Position numbers and translations under genes: made by a program. From an uncultured Oscillospiraceae bacterium (GTDB taxonomy: Bacteria; Bacillota_A; Clostridia; Oscillospirales; Acutalibacteraceae): a stretch of DNA of 64,000 bases. Below, one piece after another: positions 32,206 through 40,724 of this stretch. The DNA lies in assembly GCA_910589395.1 (NCBI GenBank), contig CAJUTL010000005.1, forward strand, positions 1 to 64,000, read 5' to 3'. Position 1 is the first letter of the stretch. Each line of letters starts with the position of its first letter. A model generated the notes under the pieces. The model saw only the letters and a program-made list of their open reading frames with translations. It was not told where the DNA came from and did no database searches.

Positions 32206-32372
32206 AAACAAGCTGTCCAACCAAAGACAGCAGGCGTTCGCTTTGCGAACTGAAATGGGAAACCGGCCTGCCGAGGAAAGATAAGCGTATGGAACAGGGG
32301 AGACTCCCCTTCATTTGCTTGAATTCCAGCGCCTTTCCCCGTCCTTTGGGGAAAGGCGCTTTTGATTTGGAC
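32206..32372 (+). promoter_or_regulatory. Ribosomal protein L10 leader with attenuator
   Basis: The region between promoter and rplJ has the L10-leader arrangement: CCAACCAAAGACAGCAGG..., a pairing partner CCTGCCGAGG after a GCGTTCGCTTTGCGAAC hairpin, and a terminator hairpin AGCGCCTTTCCCC (32328-32340) with GGGGAAAGGCGCT (32348-32360) followed by TTTTGATTT. In Firmicutes free L10(L12)4 binds such a leader and favours termination. Confidence 0.85.
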
Positions 32373-32401
32373 GGATCTTTCTATAACGGAGGTGAAGATC
32401 A

Positions 32402-32932
32402 TTGCCCAGCGAGAAGATTCTGGAACAGAAAAAGCAGCATGTCGCGGAGCTGGCGGAAGCCTTTAAGGCTGCCAACGTAGGTGTGCTCGTGAACTACCTC
32501 GGCATCAATGTGGAGGACGATACCAAGCTGAGAAAGCAGCTGCGTGAGGCTGGCTGCCAGTACAAGGTAGTCAAAAACACTCTGCTGCACCTGGCTTTTG
32601 AGCAAGCTGGTATCGAGGGCCTGGACGAGTCCCTGAAGGGTACTACCGCTATCGCTTACAGTGAAAACGGCTATACTGAGGCTCCCAAGATCCTTTCCGA
32701 CTATGCCAAGGGTCACGAGAATTTCACGATCAAGTCCGGCTTTATCGATGGCAGCACAGTAGATGCCGCCGGTATCACCGAGCTTGCGAAGCTGCCTTCC
32801 AAGGAAGTGCTTATCGCTCAGGTTCTGGGCGGCTTCAATGCCCCGATCCAGGGCTTTGCCAATGTGCTCAACGGCACACTGCGCGGCCTGGTGATCGCCC
32901 TGAATGCCATTGCCGAAAAGCAGTCCGCTTAA
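32402..32932 (+). CDS. rplJ: 50S ribosomal protein L10
   Basis: 176 residues. It begins at TTG with CGGAGGTG upstream (MPSEKILEQKKQHVAELAEAF). The conserved centre is LRKQLREAGCQYKVVKNTLLHLAFEQ. It anchors L7/L12 dimers on the ribosomal stalk. Follows a regulated L10 leader. Confidence 0.97.
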   Translation: MPSEKILEQKKQHVAELAEAFKAANVGVLVNYLGINVEDDTKLRKQLREAGCQYKVVKNTLLHLAFEQAGIEGLDESLKGTTAIAYSENGYTEAPKILSDYAKGHENFTIKSGFIDGSTVDAAGITELAKLPSKEVLIAQVLGGFNAPIQGFANVLNGTLRGLVIALNAIAEKQSA

Positions 32933-33010
32933 GAAGGTGTCTCAGGCTTTGTGCCTGAATGTCTGAAAACAAAAACTAAAAAAGAAAAATCTATTTCGGA
33001 GGTATTATCC

Positions 33011-33394
33011 ATGTCTGAGAAAGTAACCAATCTGATTGAAGAAGTAAAGGCCCTTACTGTTCTGGAGCTCTCTGAGCTGGTCAAGGCTCTGGAAGAGGAG
33101 TTTGGCGTATCTGCCGCTGCTCCCGCCGCCGTTGCCGTTGCCGCTCCCGCCGCTGGCGGAGCTGCTCCCGCCGCGGAAGAGAAGACCGAGTTCGACGTGG
33201 TTCTGAAGTCTGCCGGCGCCAACAAGATCAACGTGATCAAGGTCGTGAAGGAAGCTACCGGCCTGGGCCTGAAGGAAGCCAAGGAACTGGTCGACGGCGC
33301 TCCCAAGACCGTGAAGGAAGCTGTTTCCAAGGACGACGCCGAGGCTCTGAAGGCCAAGCTGACCGAGGCTGGCGCCGAGGTAGAGCTGAAGTAA
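33011..33394 (+). CDS. rplL: 50S ribosomal protein L7/L12
   Basis: 127 residues. N-terminal dimerisation helices (MSEKVTNLIEEVKALTVLELSELVKALEEEFGV), an Ala/Pro hinge and the C-terminal factor-binding domain EKTEFDVVLKSAGANKINVIKVVKEATGLGLKEAKELVDGAPKTVKE. TCGGAGGTATTATCC precedes the ATG. Not followed by rpoB, which is the usual next gene. Confidence 0.98.
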   Translation: MSEKVTNLIEEVKALTVLELSELVKALEEEFGVSAAAPAAVAVAAPAAGGAAPAAEEKTEFDVVLKSAGANKINVIKVVKEATGLGLKEAKELVDGAPKTVKEAVSKDDAEALKAKLTEAGAEVELK

Positions 33395-33408
33395 GCTTTT
33401 CTGCCGGA

Positions 33409-33441
33409 TCAAAAGGACGGGTATTCTGCCCGTCCTTTTTT
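33409..33441 (+). terminator. Intrinsic terminator after rplL
   Basis: AAAAGGACGGG and CCCGTCCTTTTTT around a TATTCTG loop. Confidence 0.93.
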
Positions 33442-33512
33442 GTATGCGGAAAAAGCTTTTCAGGGGCGGCTGCGGGCTGTTTCCCTTTTCTTCATTTTTT
33501 AAAAACTTTTCA

Positions 33513-33541
33513 TTGTATCTGCGGGGGAAGTGTGCTATGAT
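33513..33541 (+). promoter_or_regulatory. Promoter of the alpha-galactosidase gene
   Basis: TTGTAT, 17-bp spacer, TATGAT. Confidence 0.7.
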
Positions 33542-33611
33542 GGCGAAGTGCAGCGGCAGGAGAAACACTGTGCCGTAAAAATTGCGAAAAACCGGAAGAG
33601 AGGATTTTATC

Positions 33612-34763
33612 ATGCATGACAAATATCTTGGCCTTACCCCGCCCATGGGTTGGAATTCCTGGAACACCTTTACCTGGAACATCAACGAGGAGCTGATCAG
33701 GGAGACTGCCGATATCATGGTGAGCTCCGGCCTGAAGGACGCCGGGTACGAGTATGTGGTCATCGACGACTGCTGGAGCCTGAAGCAGCGGGACGAAAAC
33801 GGCTGTCTGGTGGCGGATCCGGAAAAGTTTCCCCACGGCATGAAGGCTGTGGCGGATTACGTGCATTCCAAGGGCCTGAAATTCGGCATGTATTCCTGCG
33901 ACGGCACCCATACCTGCGCGGGGTATCCCGGCAGCTTTGAGCACGAGTTTCAGGACGCCGCCACCTTTGCCTCCTGGGGAGTGGACTATCTAAAATACGA
34001 TAACTGCTATAAGCCCCATCACATGGACGGCGAAACCCTGTACCGGCGCATGTCCCTGGCTCTGCGGAACTGCGGACGGGATATCATGTTCTCCGCCTGT
34101 AACTGGGGGCATGAGGACGTGCATAGCTGGATCCAGGGCTCCGGCGCGCACCTGTTCCGCTCTACCGGGGATATTCAGGACAACTGGGAATCCATCAAAA
34201 CGCTGGCCCAGTCTCAGCTTGCCAAAATGCCCTTCTCCGGCCCCTTCTGCCACAATGATATCGATATGCTGGTGGTGGGAATGCACGGCGGCAGCAACAA
34301 CGAGTATATCGGGAAAATCGGCGGCTGTACCGACGAGGAGTACCGCACCCATTTCTCCCTGTGGGCCATGATGGATTCTCCCTTGATGATCGGCTGTGAT
34401 ATCCGTTCCATGAGCGAGGTCACAAAAGAGACCCTGACAAACCCTGAGGTCATTGCCATCAATCAGGATATCGAGTGCCGGGGGCCCTATGTGATCTCCC
34501 ATGTTGATAACACGGTGTTTACGCTGGTAAAGCCCCTTTCCGAGGGGGATCTCGCCATCGGCCTGTTTAACCTGGGAGACCAGAAAACGGAGCTTCCTCT
34601 GCAGTTCTGGGATATGGGGATCCCCGCCGCGGCCGGGCTGGGCCTGGAAATGCGCAACTGCTGGACCCATGAGAACGAGGGCGTATTCACCGAGCGCTAT
34701 GCCGGGCAGCTTGAGCCCCACGGCTGCCGGATCTTCCGTGCTAAGCTGGTGAAGGTACGTTGA
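33612..34763 (+). CDS. Alpha-galactosidase, glycoside hydrolase family 27
   Basis: 383 residues from the ATG at 33612. GH27 landmarks: LGLTPPMGWNSWNTF at the N-terminus, EYVVIDDCWS, the nucleophile Asp in VDYLKYDNC (about residue 131) and the acid/base Asp in FRSTGDIQDNW (about residue 187); a C-terminal beta-domain follows. There is no signal peptide, so the enzyme is cytoplasmic and would act on melibiose-, raffinose- or galactoside-type sugars after uptake. No transporter adjoins it. It overlaps the next small gene (TTGA). Confidence 0.95.
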   Translation: MHDKYLGLTPPMGWNSWNTFTWNINEELIRETADIMVSSGLKDAGYEYVVIDDCWSLKQRDENGCLVADPEKFPHGMKAVADYVHSKGLKFGMYSCDGTHTCAGYPGSFEHEFQDAATFASWGVDYLKYDNCYKPHHMDGETLYRRMSLALRNCGRDIMFSACNWGHEDVHSWIQGSGAHLFRSTGDIQDNWESIKTLAQSQLAKMPFSGPFCHNDIDMLVVGMHGGSNNEYIGKIGGCTDEEYRTHFSLWAMMDSPLMIGCDIRSMSEVTKETLTNPEVIAINQDIECRGPYVISHVDNTVFTLVKPLSEGDLAIGLFNLGDQKTELPLQFWDMGIPAAAGLGLEMRNCWTHENEGVFTERYAGQLEPHGCRIFRAKLVKVR

Positions 34764-34963
34764 GCAATTTTGAGACCTGCCGGCAGTGCGGCGCCCCTCT
34801 GGGCCTGGACGATATCGCCATTTACCGAAAGCTGGTATTCCGTGCCGCTGAGGATTTTCTCTGTATCGGCTGCCTGGCGGACTATTTCAAATGCCCCAGG
34901 GAAGAGATCGAAAAGCGGATCCGCTACTATCGGGAAAGCGGCGAATGCACCTTGTTTCGCTGA
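34760..34963 (+). CDS. Small zinc-ribbon-like protein
   Basis: 67 residues starting at TTG overlapping the alpha-galactosidase stop. Four Cys in two CxxC pairs (CRQC and CIGC), with LGLDDIAIYRKLVFRAAEDFLCIGCLADYF between and around them, look like a zinc ribbon. Similar small CxxC proteins occur widely in Firmicutes with no known function. Translational coupling is likely. Confidence 0.78.
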   Translation: MSNFETCRQCGAPLGLDDIAIYRKLVFRAAEDFLCIGCLADYFKCPREEIEKRIRYYRESGECTLFR

Positions 34964-35470
34964 TTTCTGGGTAAAAAGCGCGGCATAGAAAGTATAAGAA
35001 CTTGTACACGTATCCTATCGGTACAAGCTTTGAAGCTGCAAACGGTTTTTCCGGGGGACTGCTGCAAATGTCAGCCTGTCGATAAACCCTCTAGCTAAAA
35101 GAAACGGAAGGGGGAAGAGTGTGAAAAAGCTGCTTTGCAGCTTCTAGGGACTATCAGGGGTGAGCGCGTCCCGGTGGGGGGAAGGTCTCCAGTGGAGAAC
35201 TCAGCTGTCGCTTCAGACATTGCTGAACGTGCCCCACCGGGGCACAGCAACCGAGCCGACAGGCGAGACCCCTCTCGCGCGTTTCAATCAGAACCTCTTG
35301 GAAAAATCTGTGATTTTTCCAAGAGGTTTGAGCGTGGCGAAAAGCTTTTTCGACACGCTCAAATGTGTCATTTTACGGCAGTCCCTTGTGCTTTTTGAAG
35401 GCTTCAAGGCCGTTTACCCCCTACATCTTGCGCAAAAGTATGAATATATTGTGAACATTTTGTGATTTGG
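34964..35470. repeat. Intergenic stretch with hairpins, no gene
   Basis: Contains the repeat-island fragment GTGCCCCACCGGGGCAC, GAGCCGACAGGCGAGA shared with 47267-47350, a perfect hairpin AACCTCTTGGAAAAATC-TGT-mirror (35291-35329) and a second one TTTGAGCGTG..CACGCTCAAA (35327-35364). The first hairpin is followed by a weak T-run. Confidence 0.6.
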
Positions 35471-35499
35471 TTGCAATTCCCAGACAAGCGTGCTACAAT
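35471..35499 (+). promoter_or_regulatory. Promoter of the small membrane protein gene
   Basis: TTGCAA, 17-bp spacer, TACAAT. Confidence 0.65.
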
Positions 35500-35560
35500 G
35501 TAACCAAATTGTAACACTTGTTATGAAAGTGTCATTTCTTTGGCGAAGGGAGCGAAGCAG

Positions 35561-35932
35561 ATGCGGAGAAGTATATGGAAAAGTCTTCTTACCTTTGTGT
35601 TGGTTCTGGCCCTTACTGTGGGAACGGTAGCGGCGCTCAGCATGGCGACCGCGGCAAAGGCGGAAACCGCTCCCGCCCGGTATTCCCAGCAGGTACGGGA
35701 AACACAGATGCCCCCGGCAAAGGAATTGTCCGCGGCGCTTCCTGAGGAAGCATCCTCTCCTGTTTCCGGTATGGCCGCTTTTGCGCTGGTTCTTGTGATT
35801 TCCGGTCTGGGCTTTTCGCTGTTTTTGGTTTCTTTGCGGAAGGGGCGTTCTGCCGCGGCGCATTCGGGGCGCCGTTACAGCCCCAGGGCTGATATGACGT
35901 TTTCAGATCCGGTTTCTACAAAACGAGTGTGA
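35561..35932 (+). CDS. Small secreted/membrane protein
   Basis: 123 residues from the ATG at 35561 (AAGGGAGCG upstream). An N-terminal hydrophobic signal (SLLTFVLVLALTVGTVAALSMATAAKA) is followed by about 35 extracellular residues and a second membrane helix (AAFALVLVISGLGFSLFLVSL), then a basic C-terminal tail that would be cytoplasmic. I recognise no family. It has its own promoter and terminator. Confidence 0.7.
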   Translation: MRRSIWKSLLTFVLVLALTVGTVAALSMATAAKAETAPARYSQQVRETQMPPAKELSAALPEEASSPVSGMAAFALVLVISGLGFSLFLVSLRKGRSAAAHSGRRYSPRADMTFSDPVSTKRV

Positions 35933-35952
35933 TTTTTTGTGATCATTTGAAT

Positions 35953-35983
35953 CGGGCTGGCTGAATGAGCCGGTCCGTTTTTT
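35953..35983 (+). terminator. Intrinsic terminator
   Basis: CGGGCTGGCT and AGCCGGTCCG with G-U pairs, followed by TTTTTTATTT. The remainder of 35984-36170 shows nothing I can name. Confidence 0.8.
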
Positions 35984-36170
35984 ATTTCCGGGAAGGGGCT
36001 TCAAGCTGGGGAACTTCTTCCAAAAGCAACAGAGGCCAGGCCGGAAATCTTCCCTGGAAAAAATTTCCGATGAAAGGGAAAAGAAGCGGTTTTTCCTGTG
36101 TTCATGGGGCGTTTCAGGGGGTGGAATTTTTCACAGATCCCGGTACTTCGAGAAATTCACAGAAAATAAC

Positions 36171-36199
36171 TTGAAATTTTCCCTTTTTCAAGGTATCAT
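36171..36199 (+). promoter_or_regulatory. Promoter of the BspA/SLH protein gene
   Basis: TTGAAA, 17-bp spacer, TATCAT. Confidence 0.65.
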
Positions 36200-36255
36200 G
36201 GAACAGGAAAGAATTTTGTAGAATGCTCACCCCCTGAGAAATAGGAGGATCTTTG

Positions 36256-37812
36256 ATGATGATTGTGAAAAAAAGAAATATGGTTCGATTTTTTTCTATA
36301 TTGCTTGCCCTTATGCTTCTGGTCTCCGCCTTGCCGCTGCCTGCCTTTGCGGCGGACACATTGATTTATCAGGTGGGAGACCGGGCCTTTTTGGGGCTGA
36401 ACCGGTTGACCGGCGCTTTGGAAAACGCGGTAAACATTACGGGAGAGCTGGTCATTCCGTCCTCTATTCAGGGTGTGCCAGTAACCTCTATCGCTGACGG
36501 CACCTTTTACGGCAGTGATGAAATGACCTCTGTTACGGTACCTTCTTCCGTTCAGTCTATCGGAGACAGAGCTTTCGGCGCCTGCACCTCCCTGCGTTCC
36601 GTAAAGCTGGGGGAAGGCCTCACCCGTTTGGGAAAAGATGCCTTCCGCTATTGCTATGCCCTGACAGATGTTTCTCTGCCGTCCACATTGCTTTCTATTG
36701 AAAGCTATACCTTCTCTTCCTGCCTGGCCCTGCGGTCCATCACGGTTCCCTCCGGAGTGACCAGCCTGGGAAGCTACAGCTTCTCCGAATGTAAGAATTT
36801 GTCGTCTATCACACTGCCTGATAATATCACCACGATCGGTGATTATGCTTTCGCCGGTTGCGCCGCGCTGAGCAGCATTACTCTTCCGTCCCGCCTGCAC
36901 GCTCTTTCCACCGCTCTTTTTAATGGCTGTTCCTCTCTTTCCAATGTGGAGCTTTCCGGCGCGGTGGAATACGTGGGAAAATCCGCCTTTGGCGGCTGTA
37001 CTTCTTTAGAGCGTCTGGTTTTGCCGGAGGGTGTGGAGAAAATTTATGAAGGCGCATTCGACGGCTGTAAAAACCTGAAGGCCATTTCCGTGCCTGATTC
37101 GGTCAATGGCATTGCCTTTGACTCCTTTGACGACTGCGAAAATCTGACCTTTTACGTGAACGCGGGCTCCTATGCCCAGGTATTTGCTTCCGCCAATAAG
37201 ATCCCCTTTGTGCTGGGAGCCATGGAAAATCCAGCTCCGCCCGATGGGCCGGGAGAATATCCGCCCACGCCTTTCCGGGACGTGCAGAACCATTGGGCCA
37301 AGGCCTATATTGAGTGGGCCTATGCCAAAGGCTATTTTGCCGGAACCAGCACTACCACCTTTTCACCGGACGCCCCCGTGAACCGGGGCATGCTGGTTTC
37401 TCTGCTGTACCGGATCGAGGGCAGCCCCGCCGTGGGCAGCTCCAGCTTTACCGATGTACCGGCAAAGGCGTATTATGCCAATGCCGTGGCCTGGGGAGAA
37501 AGCGCGAAGGTGGTCAGCGGAGTGGGGGATGGAAAATTCGCTCCTTCTACAAATATCACCAGAGAGCAGCTGGCCGCCATGCTGTACCGCTATGCTCAGC
37601 ATAAAGGCTACGATACCTCTGCCCAGGGGGATCTCAGCCAGTTTAAGGATGTTGACCGGATCAGCAATTTTGCCGGAACCGCCATGAACTGGGTAGTAGG
37701 CAGCGGGATTATGAGCGGAAAGGGAAACGCCACACTGGATCCCAGGGGCAAGGCCACCCGTGCGGAGGCTGCCGTCATGCTCCAAAAATTTGAAAGCCTG
37801 TATCAGAAATAA
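36256..37812 (+). CDS. BspA-type leucine-rich repeat surface protein with SLH domains
   Basis: 518 residues. Signal peptide (RFFSILLALMLLVSALPLPAFA), then about ten LRR_5/BspA repeats of the pattern SI..AF.GC.SL.SV.LP..., residues about 50-310, then a Pro-rich linker and three SLH repeats (FRDVQNHWAKAYIEWAYAKGYFAGTSTTTFSPD..., SFTDVPAKAYYANAVAWGESAKVV..., FKDVDRISNFAGTAMNWVVGSGIM...). BspA repeats mediate adhesion to host or microbial surfaces in several species. TAGGAGG lies 7 bases before the ATG at 36256. It is the second SLH protein within 6 kb. Confidence 0.93.
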   Translation: MMIVKKRNMVRFFSILLALMLLVSALPLPAFAADTLIYQVGDRAFLGLNRLTGALENAVNITGELVIPSSIQGVPVTSIADGTFYGSDEMTSVTVPSSVQSIGDRAFGACTSLRSVKLGEGLTRLGKDAFRYCYALTDVSLPSTLLSIESYTFSSCLALRSITVPSGVTSLGSYSFSECKNLSSITLPDNITTIGDYAFAGCAALSSITLPSRLHALSTALFNGCSSLSNVELSGAVEYVGKSAFGGCTSLERLVLPEGVEKIYEGAFDGCKNLKAISVPDSVNGIAFDSFDDCENLTFYVNAGSYAQVFASANKIPFVLGAMENPAPPDGPGEYPPTPFRDVQNHWAKAYIEWAYAKGYFAGTSTTTFSPDAPVNRGMLVSLLYRIEGSPAVGSSSFTDVPAKAYYANAVAWGESAKVVSGVGDGKFAPSTNITREQLAAMLYRYAQHKGYDTSAQGDLSQFKDVDRISNFAGTAMNWVVGSGIMSGKGNATLDPRGKATRAEAAVMLQKFESLYQK

Positions 37813-37847
37813 TTTTTCCGTAAAAGTACGCCTTCGTTTTTTGAGAG

Positions 37848-37896
37848 GCTTGAGCGTGTCAAAATGGCTTTTTGGCACGCTCTTATTTTTTCCTAA
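37848..37896 (+). terminator. Terminator after the BspA/SLH gene
   Basis: TTGAGCGTGTCAAAA pairs with TTTTGGCACGCTC and is followed by TTATTTTTTCC. The same stem words occur at 35327-35364. Confidence 0.8.
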
Positions 37897-38060
37897 AATC
37901 ATGGATTTTTCCACTAGGCTGAGATGAAAGAGAGAAATTTCTCTTGGTCTCAGCTGTCACTTTTCTGTTCGGCAATGACAGGAGGAAGGCGGGCGGATTA
38001 TAGTTTAGCGTATCAGTTGTTAGTTGTAAGATGTTAGTTGTTAGATGAGAGCCTCCTCAC

Positions 38061-38144
38061 TGTCATTCTGAGCCGTAGGCGGAGAATCTCGTCCTTCATT
38101 CCCTGAATAGAAGAACGAGATTCTTCACTTCGTTCAGAATGACA
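38061..38144. repeat. TGTCATTCTGAG inverted repeat, copy A5
   Basis: TGTCATTCTGAGCCG and GAGAATCTCGTCC on the left; ACGAGATTCTTCACTTCG and TCAGAATGACA on the right. Confidence 0.88.
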
Positions 38145-38165
38145 GATGGGAAGTGAGCACCTCGC

Positions 38166-38315
38166 TGTCGGTCGGGTCGGGAACCAGTCTCCTGCACCAA
38201 ACAGCTTCACGAGCAGGTGCAGCGTTACGCTGCAAATTCCAATTTATCTGCTTACTAATGGTCGGGTCAGAAAGCAATTCCCCGCACCAAGCAGCTTCAC
38301 GAGTGCCAGCGGTGC
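38166..38315 (+). repeat. Two direct copies of the GGTCGGGTCAG element (D2, D3)
   Basis: Both read TCGGTCGGGTC or ATGGTCGGGTC, then a CTCCTGCACCAA or CCCCGCACCAA block, then CAGCTTCACGAG. A reverse copy lies at 4464-4523 and a partial reverse copy at about 18709-18752. Confidence 0.75.
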
Positions 38316-38418
38316 AACCGCTCGTACTTTTCCTCCTTTTACTTTTATGACAGGAGAGCTTATCGACAGTTTGAAGCCTTCCTTTTTCTCGAAAGCTTAT
38401 TTTATTTTCAAAAAAAGA

Positions 38419-38447
38419 TTGACAAAATCAGTGAAATTCCGTATATT
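38419..38447 (+). promoter_or_regulatory. Promoter of the potABCD operon
   Basis: TTGACA, 17-bp spacer, TATATT. It leaves a leader of about 300 nt before potA. Confidence 0.75.
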
Positions 38448-38757
38448 TATCTCATTGCGTTTGCATCTGAAAAACGGCCTGCCTCGGGAGGTGAGCAGGT
38501 TATAAAAGCGGTCTGGCTTTGCTGCCGTGGTCGTCCTTTTTCCGTCCTGAGGCGGAAACGGGAAAGACGCTATTTTATCCTTTGCGGGAGGCAGTCAGCA
38601 GAAATTACGGCCGGACCGGGTTATTTGTGTGCAGCAGGAGCTCAGCTTCCATACGAAGACTGCGTTTTCCTGCCGGAAAAGGTTATCTTTTCTCAAAGAA
38701 TAATTGAAGACACGCAAAGCTGATTTCGGCGCGCACGCGCCACCGCAAAGGAGATGC
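38448..38757 (+). promoter_or_regulatory. Long untranslated leader of potABCD
   Basis: About 300 nt with local stems (CCTGC-CTCGGGAGGTGA-GCAGG near 38480, CCGTCCTGAGGCGG near 38540) and no T-run terminator or known riboswitch that I can identify. No convincing leader ORF. Confidence 0.4.
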
Positions 38758-39900
38758 ATGAAGATGAAGGATACGATCATTTCTTTGAAGGACATCGCTG
38801 TCTCGTATGATGGCGAGCAGGTGCTGAAAAACTTTAACCTGGATATTCGGGATGGAGAATTCGTCACGCTGCTCGGCCCCTCCGGGTGCGGAAAAACTAC
38901 CGTACTGCGAACGATCGGAGGCTTTATCACACCGGACACAGGCGAGGTCTTTTTTAGTGGGAAAAATATTACGGCCCTGCCGCCTTATAAGCGGGAGGTC
39001 AATACGATCTTCCAGAAATACGCTTTGTTCCCGCATTTGAACGTGTACGATAATATTGCCTTTGGTATGCGGCTGAAGAAGAAAAGCGAGCGGGAAGTAA
39101 AGGAAACCGTCCACAAAATGCTCACCATGGTAAACCTAAACGGCTATGCTCACAGAGGGGTAGGCCAGCTTTCCGGAGGGCAGCAGCAGCGGGTGGCCAT
39201 TGCCCGGGCCTTGGCCAACGAGCCCAAGATCCTGCTGCTGGACGAACCGCTGGGGGCTCTGGACCTGAAGCTGCGCAAGGATATGCAGGTAGAGCTGAAA
39301 AAGATCCAGCAGCAAACGGGGATCACCTTCATTTTCGTCACCCACGATCAGGAAGAGGCCCTTTCCATGTCCGATACAGTGGTGGTGATGGACGGCGGCG
39401 TGATCCAGCAGATCGGCACACCCATCGATATCTATAACGAGCCGAAAAACGCCTTTGTGGCGGATTTTATCGGAGAATCCAATATTTTGGACGGCGTGAT
39501 GCTGGAGGACTACCGGGTAAGGTTCGCCGGGCATGAATTTGCCTGTCTGGATCATGGCTTCGGCACCAAAACGCCGGTAGATGTGGTGATTCGCCCGGAG
39601 GATATCGATGTGGTGGAGGCTGCCTCCACCCATATTACCGGCGAAGTGACCGCCGTTACCTTTAAGGGCGTTCATTACGAGATCATTGTGGACGTGGCGG
39701 GTTTCAAATGGATGATCCAGTCTACAGACTGCCGCCAGGTGGGGGACAAGATCGGCCTGTCCCTGACGCCTGATGATATCCATGTTATGGCAAAATCGGA
39801 ATATTCCGGCACCTTTGGCGATTATAGCACCTTCAGCGATGAGATGGAGGAGGATATCACTGCCTCTGAGGAAGCCGCCAGCGAGGAGGGAGAGGAATGA
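38758..39900 (+). CDS. potA: Spermidine/putrescine ABC transporter, ATP-binding protein
   Basis: 380 residues from the ATG at 38758 (AAAGGAG upstream). Walker A GPSGCGKTT (about residue 42), signature LSGGQQQRVAIARALA, Walker B ILLLDEPLGALD, H-loop THDQEEA. A C-terminal TOBE domain (VVIRPEDIDVVEA... KIGLSLTPDDIHVM) marks it as PotA-type. An acidic Glu/Ser tail ends the protein. It energises polyamine uptake; its stop overlaps the potB start (ATGA). Confidence 0.94.
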   Translation: MKMKDTIISLKDIAVSYDGEQVLKNFNLDIRDGEFVTLLGPSGCGKTTVLRTIGGFITPDTGEVFFSGKNITALPPYKREVNTIFQKYALFPHLNVYDNIAFGMRLKKKSEREVKETVHKMLTMVNLNGYAHRGVGQLSGGQQQRVAIARALANEPKILLLDEPLGALDLKLRKDMQVELKKIQQQTGITFIFVTHDQEEALSMSDTVVVMDGGVIQQIGTPIDIYNEPKNAFVADFIGESNILDGVMLEDYRVRFAGHEFACLDHGFGTKTPVDVVIRPEDIDVVEAASTHITGEVTAVTFKGVHYEIIVDVAGFKWMIQSTDCRQVGDKIGLSLTPDDIHVMAKSEYSGTFGDYSTFSDEMEEDITASEEAASEEGEE

Positions 39901-40724
39901 AGCGCTCCGGTTCCAAGCTCCTTTCCGCCCCTTACACCATCTGGATCACGATTTTTATTGTGATCCCCATGCTGCTGGTGGTTTGGTTTGCTTTCACTGA
40001 CAAGTCTGGAAACTTTACACTGGAAAATATTCTCAGTGTGGGCCAGTACTCCAATGTATTTCTGCGCTCGATCTGGCTGGGGGCCGTGGCAACGGCGATC
40101 TCCTTGCTGCTGGGCTATCCGCTGGCCTACGGTATCGCCAAAATGAGCGAAAAGCGGCAAAGCGTTATGGTGATGCTGGTCATGCTTCCCATGTGGATGA
40201 ATTTCCTGCTTCGCACCTATGCCTGGATGAGTCTCTTGGAGGATAACGGGCTGATAAATGCTCTGTTTACCAGCTTGGGTCTGCCCCGGCTTCACATGAT
40301 AAACACTGCGGGCGCGGTGGTGCTGGGAATGGTCTATAACTATATCCCGTATATGATCCTGCCGCTGTACTCCGTTCTCACCAAGATCGACCCCAGTGTG
40401 ATCGAGGCGGCCCAGGACCTGGGAGCCAGCGATAAAAAGGTATTTCTCAAGGTGATCGTCCCCATGAGCATGCCCGGGGTGATCTCCGGCGTGACCATGG
40501 TGTTCGTGCCGGCGGTCAGCACCTTTATCATTTCCAAAATGCTGGGCGGCGGGGCAAATCTTTTGATCGGCGACCTGATCGATATGCAGTTCCTGGGAAG
40601 CGCGTATAATCCCAATTTGGGCTCCGCCATTTCCCTGGTGCTGATGGTGATCATTTTGATCTGCATGGGCATTATGGATCAGTTTGACGATGGAGAATCC
40701 GCAGGGGGAGGTGTCATGCTGTGA
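39897..40724 (+). CDS. potB: Spermidine/putrescine ABC transporter, permease PotB
   Basis: 275 residues with six membrane helices, starting TIWITIFIVIPMLLVVWFAF. The ABC permease EAA motif is IEAAQDLGASDKKVFLKVIVPMSMPGV. ATGA overlaps on both sides couple it to potA and potC. Confidence 0.93.
   Translation: MKRSGSKLLSAPYTIWITIFIVIPMLLVVWFAFTDKSGNFTLENILSVGQYSNVFLRSIWLGAVATAISLLLGYPLAYGIAKMSEKRQSVMVMLVMLPMWMNFLLRTYAWMSLLEDNGLINALFTSLGLPRLHMINTAGAVVLGMVYNYIPYMILPLYSVLTKIDPSVIEAAQDLGASDKKVFLKVIVPMSMPGVISGVTMVFVPAVSTFIISKMLGGGANLLIGDLIDMQFLGSAYNPNLGSAISLVLMVIILICMGIMDQFDDGESAGGGVML

Larger units (their letters stand above)
37960..38418. repeat. Intergenic repeat island 5
   Basis: No gene. It holds GTTAGTTGTTAG words, a TGTCATTCTGAG inverted repeat (38061-38144) and two direct copies of the GGTCGGGTCAG element (38166-38222 and 38259-38315). 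Confidence 0.8.
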
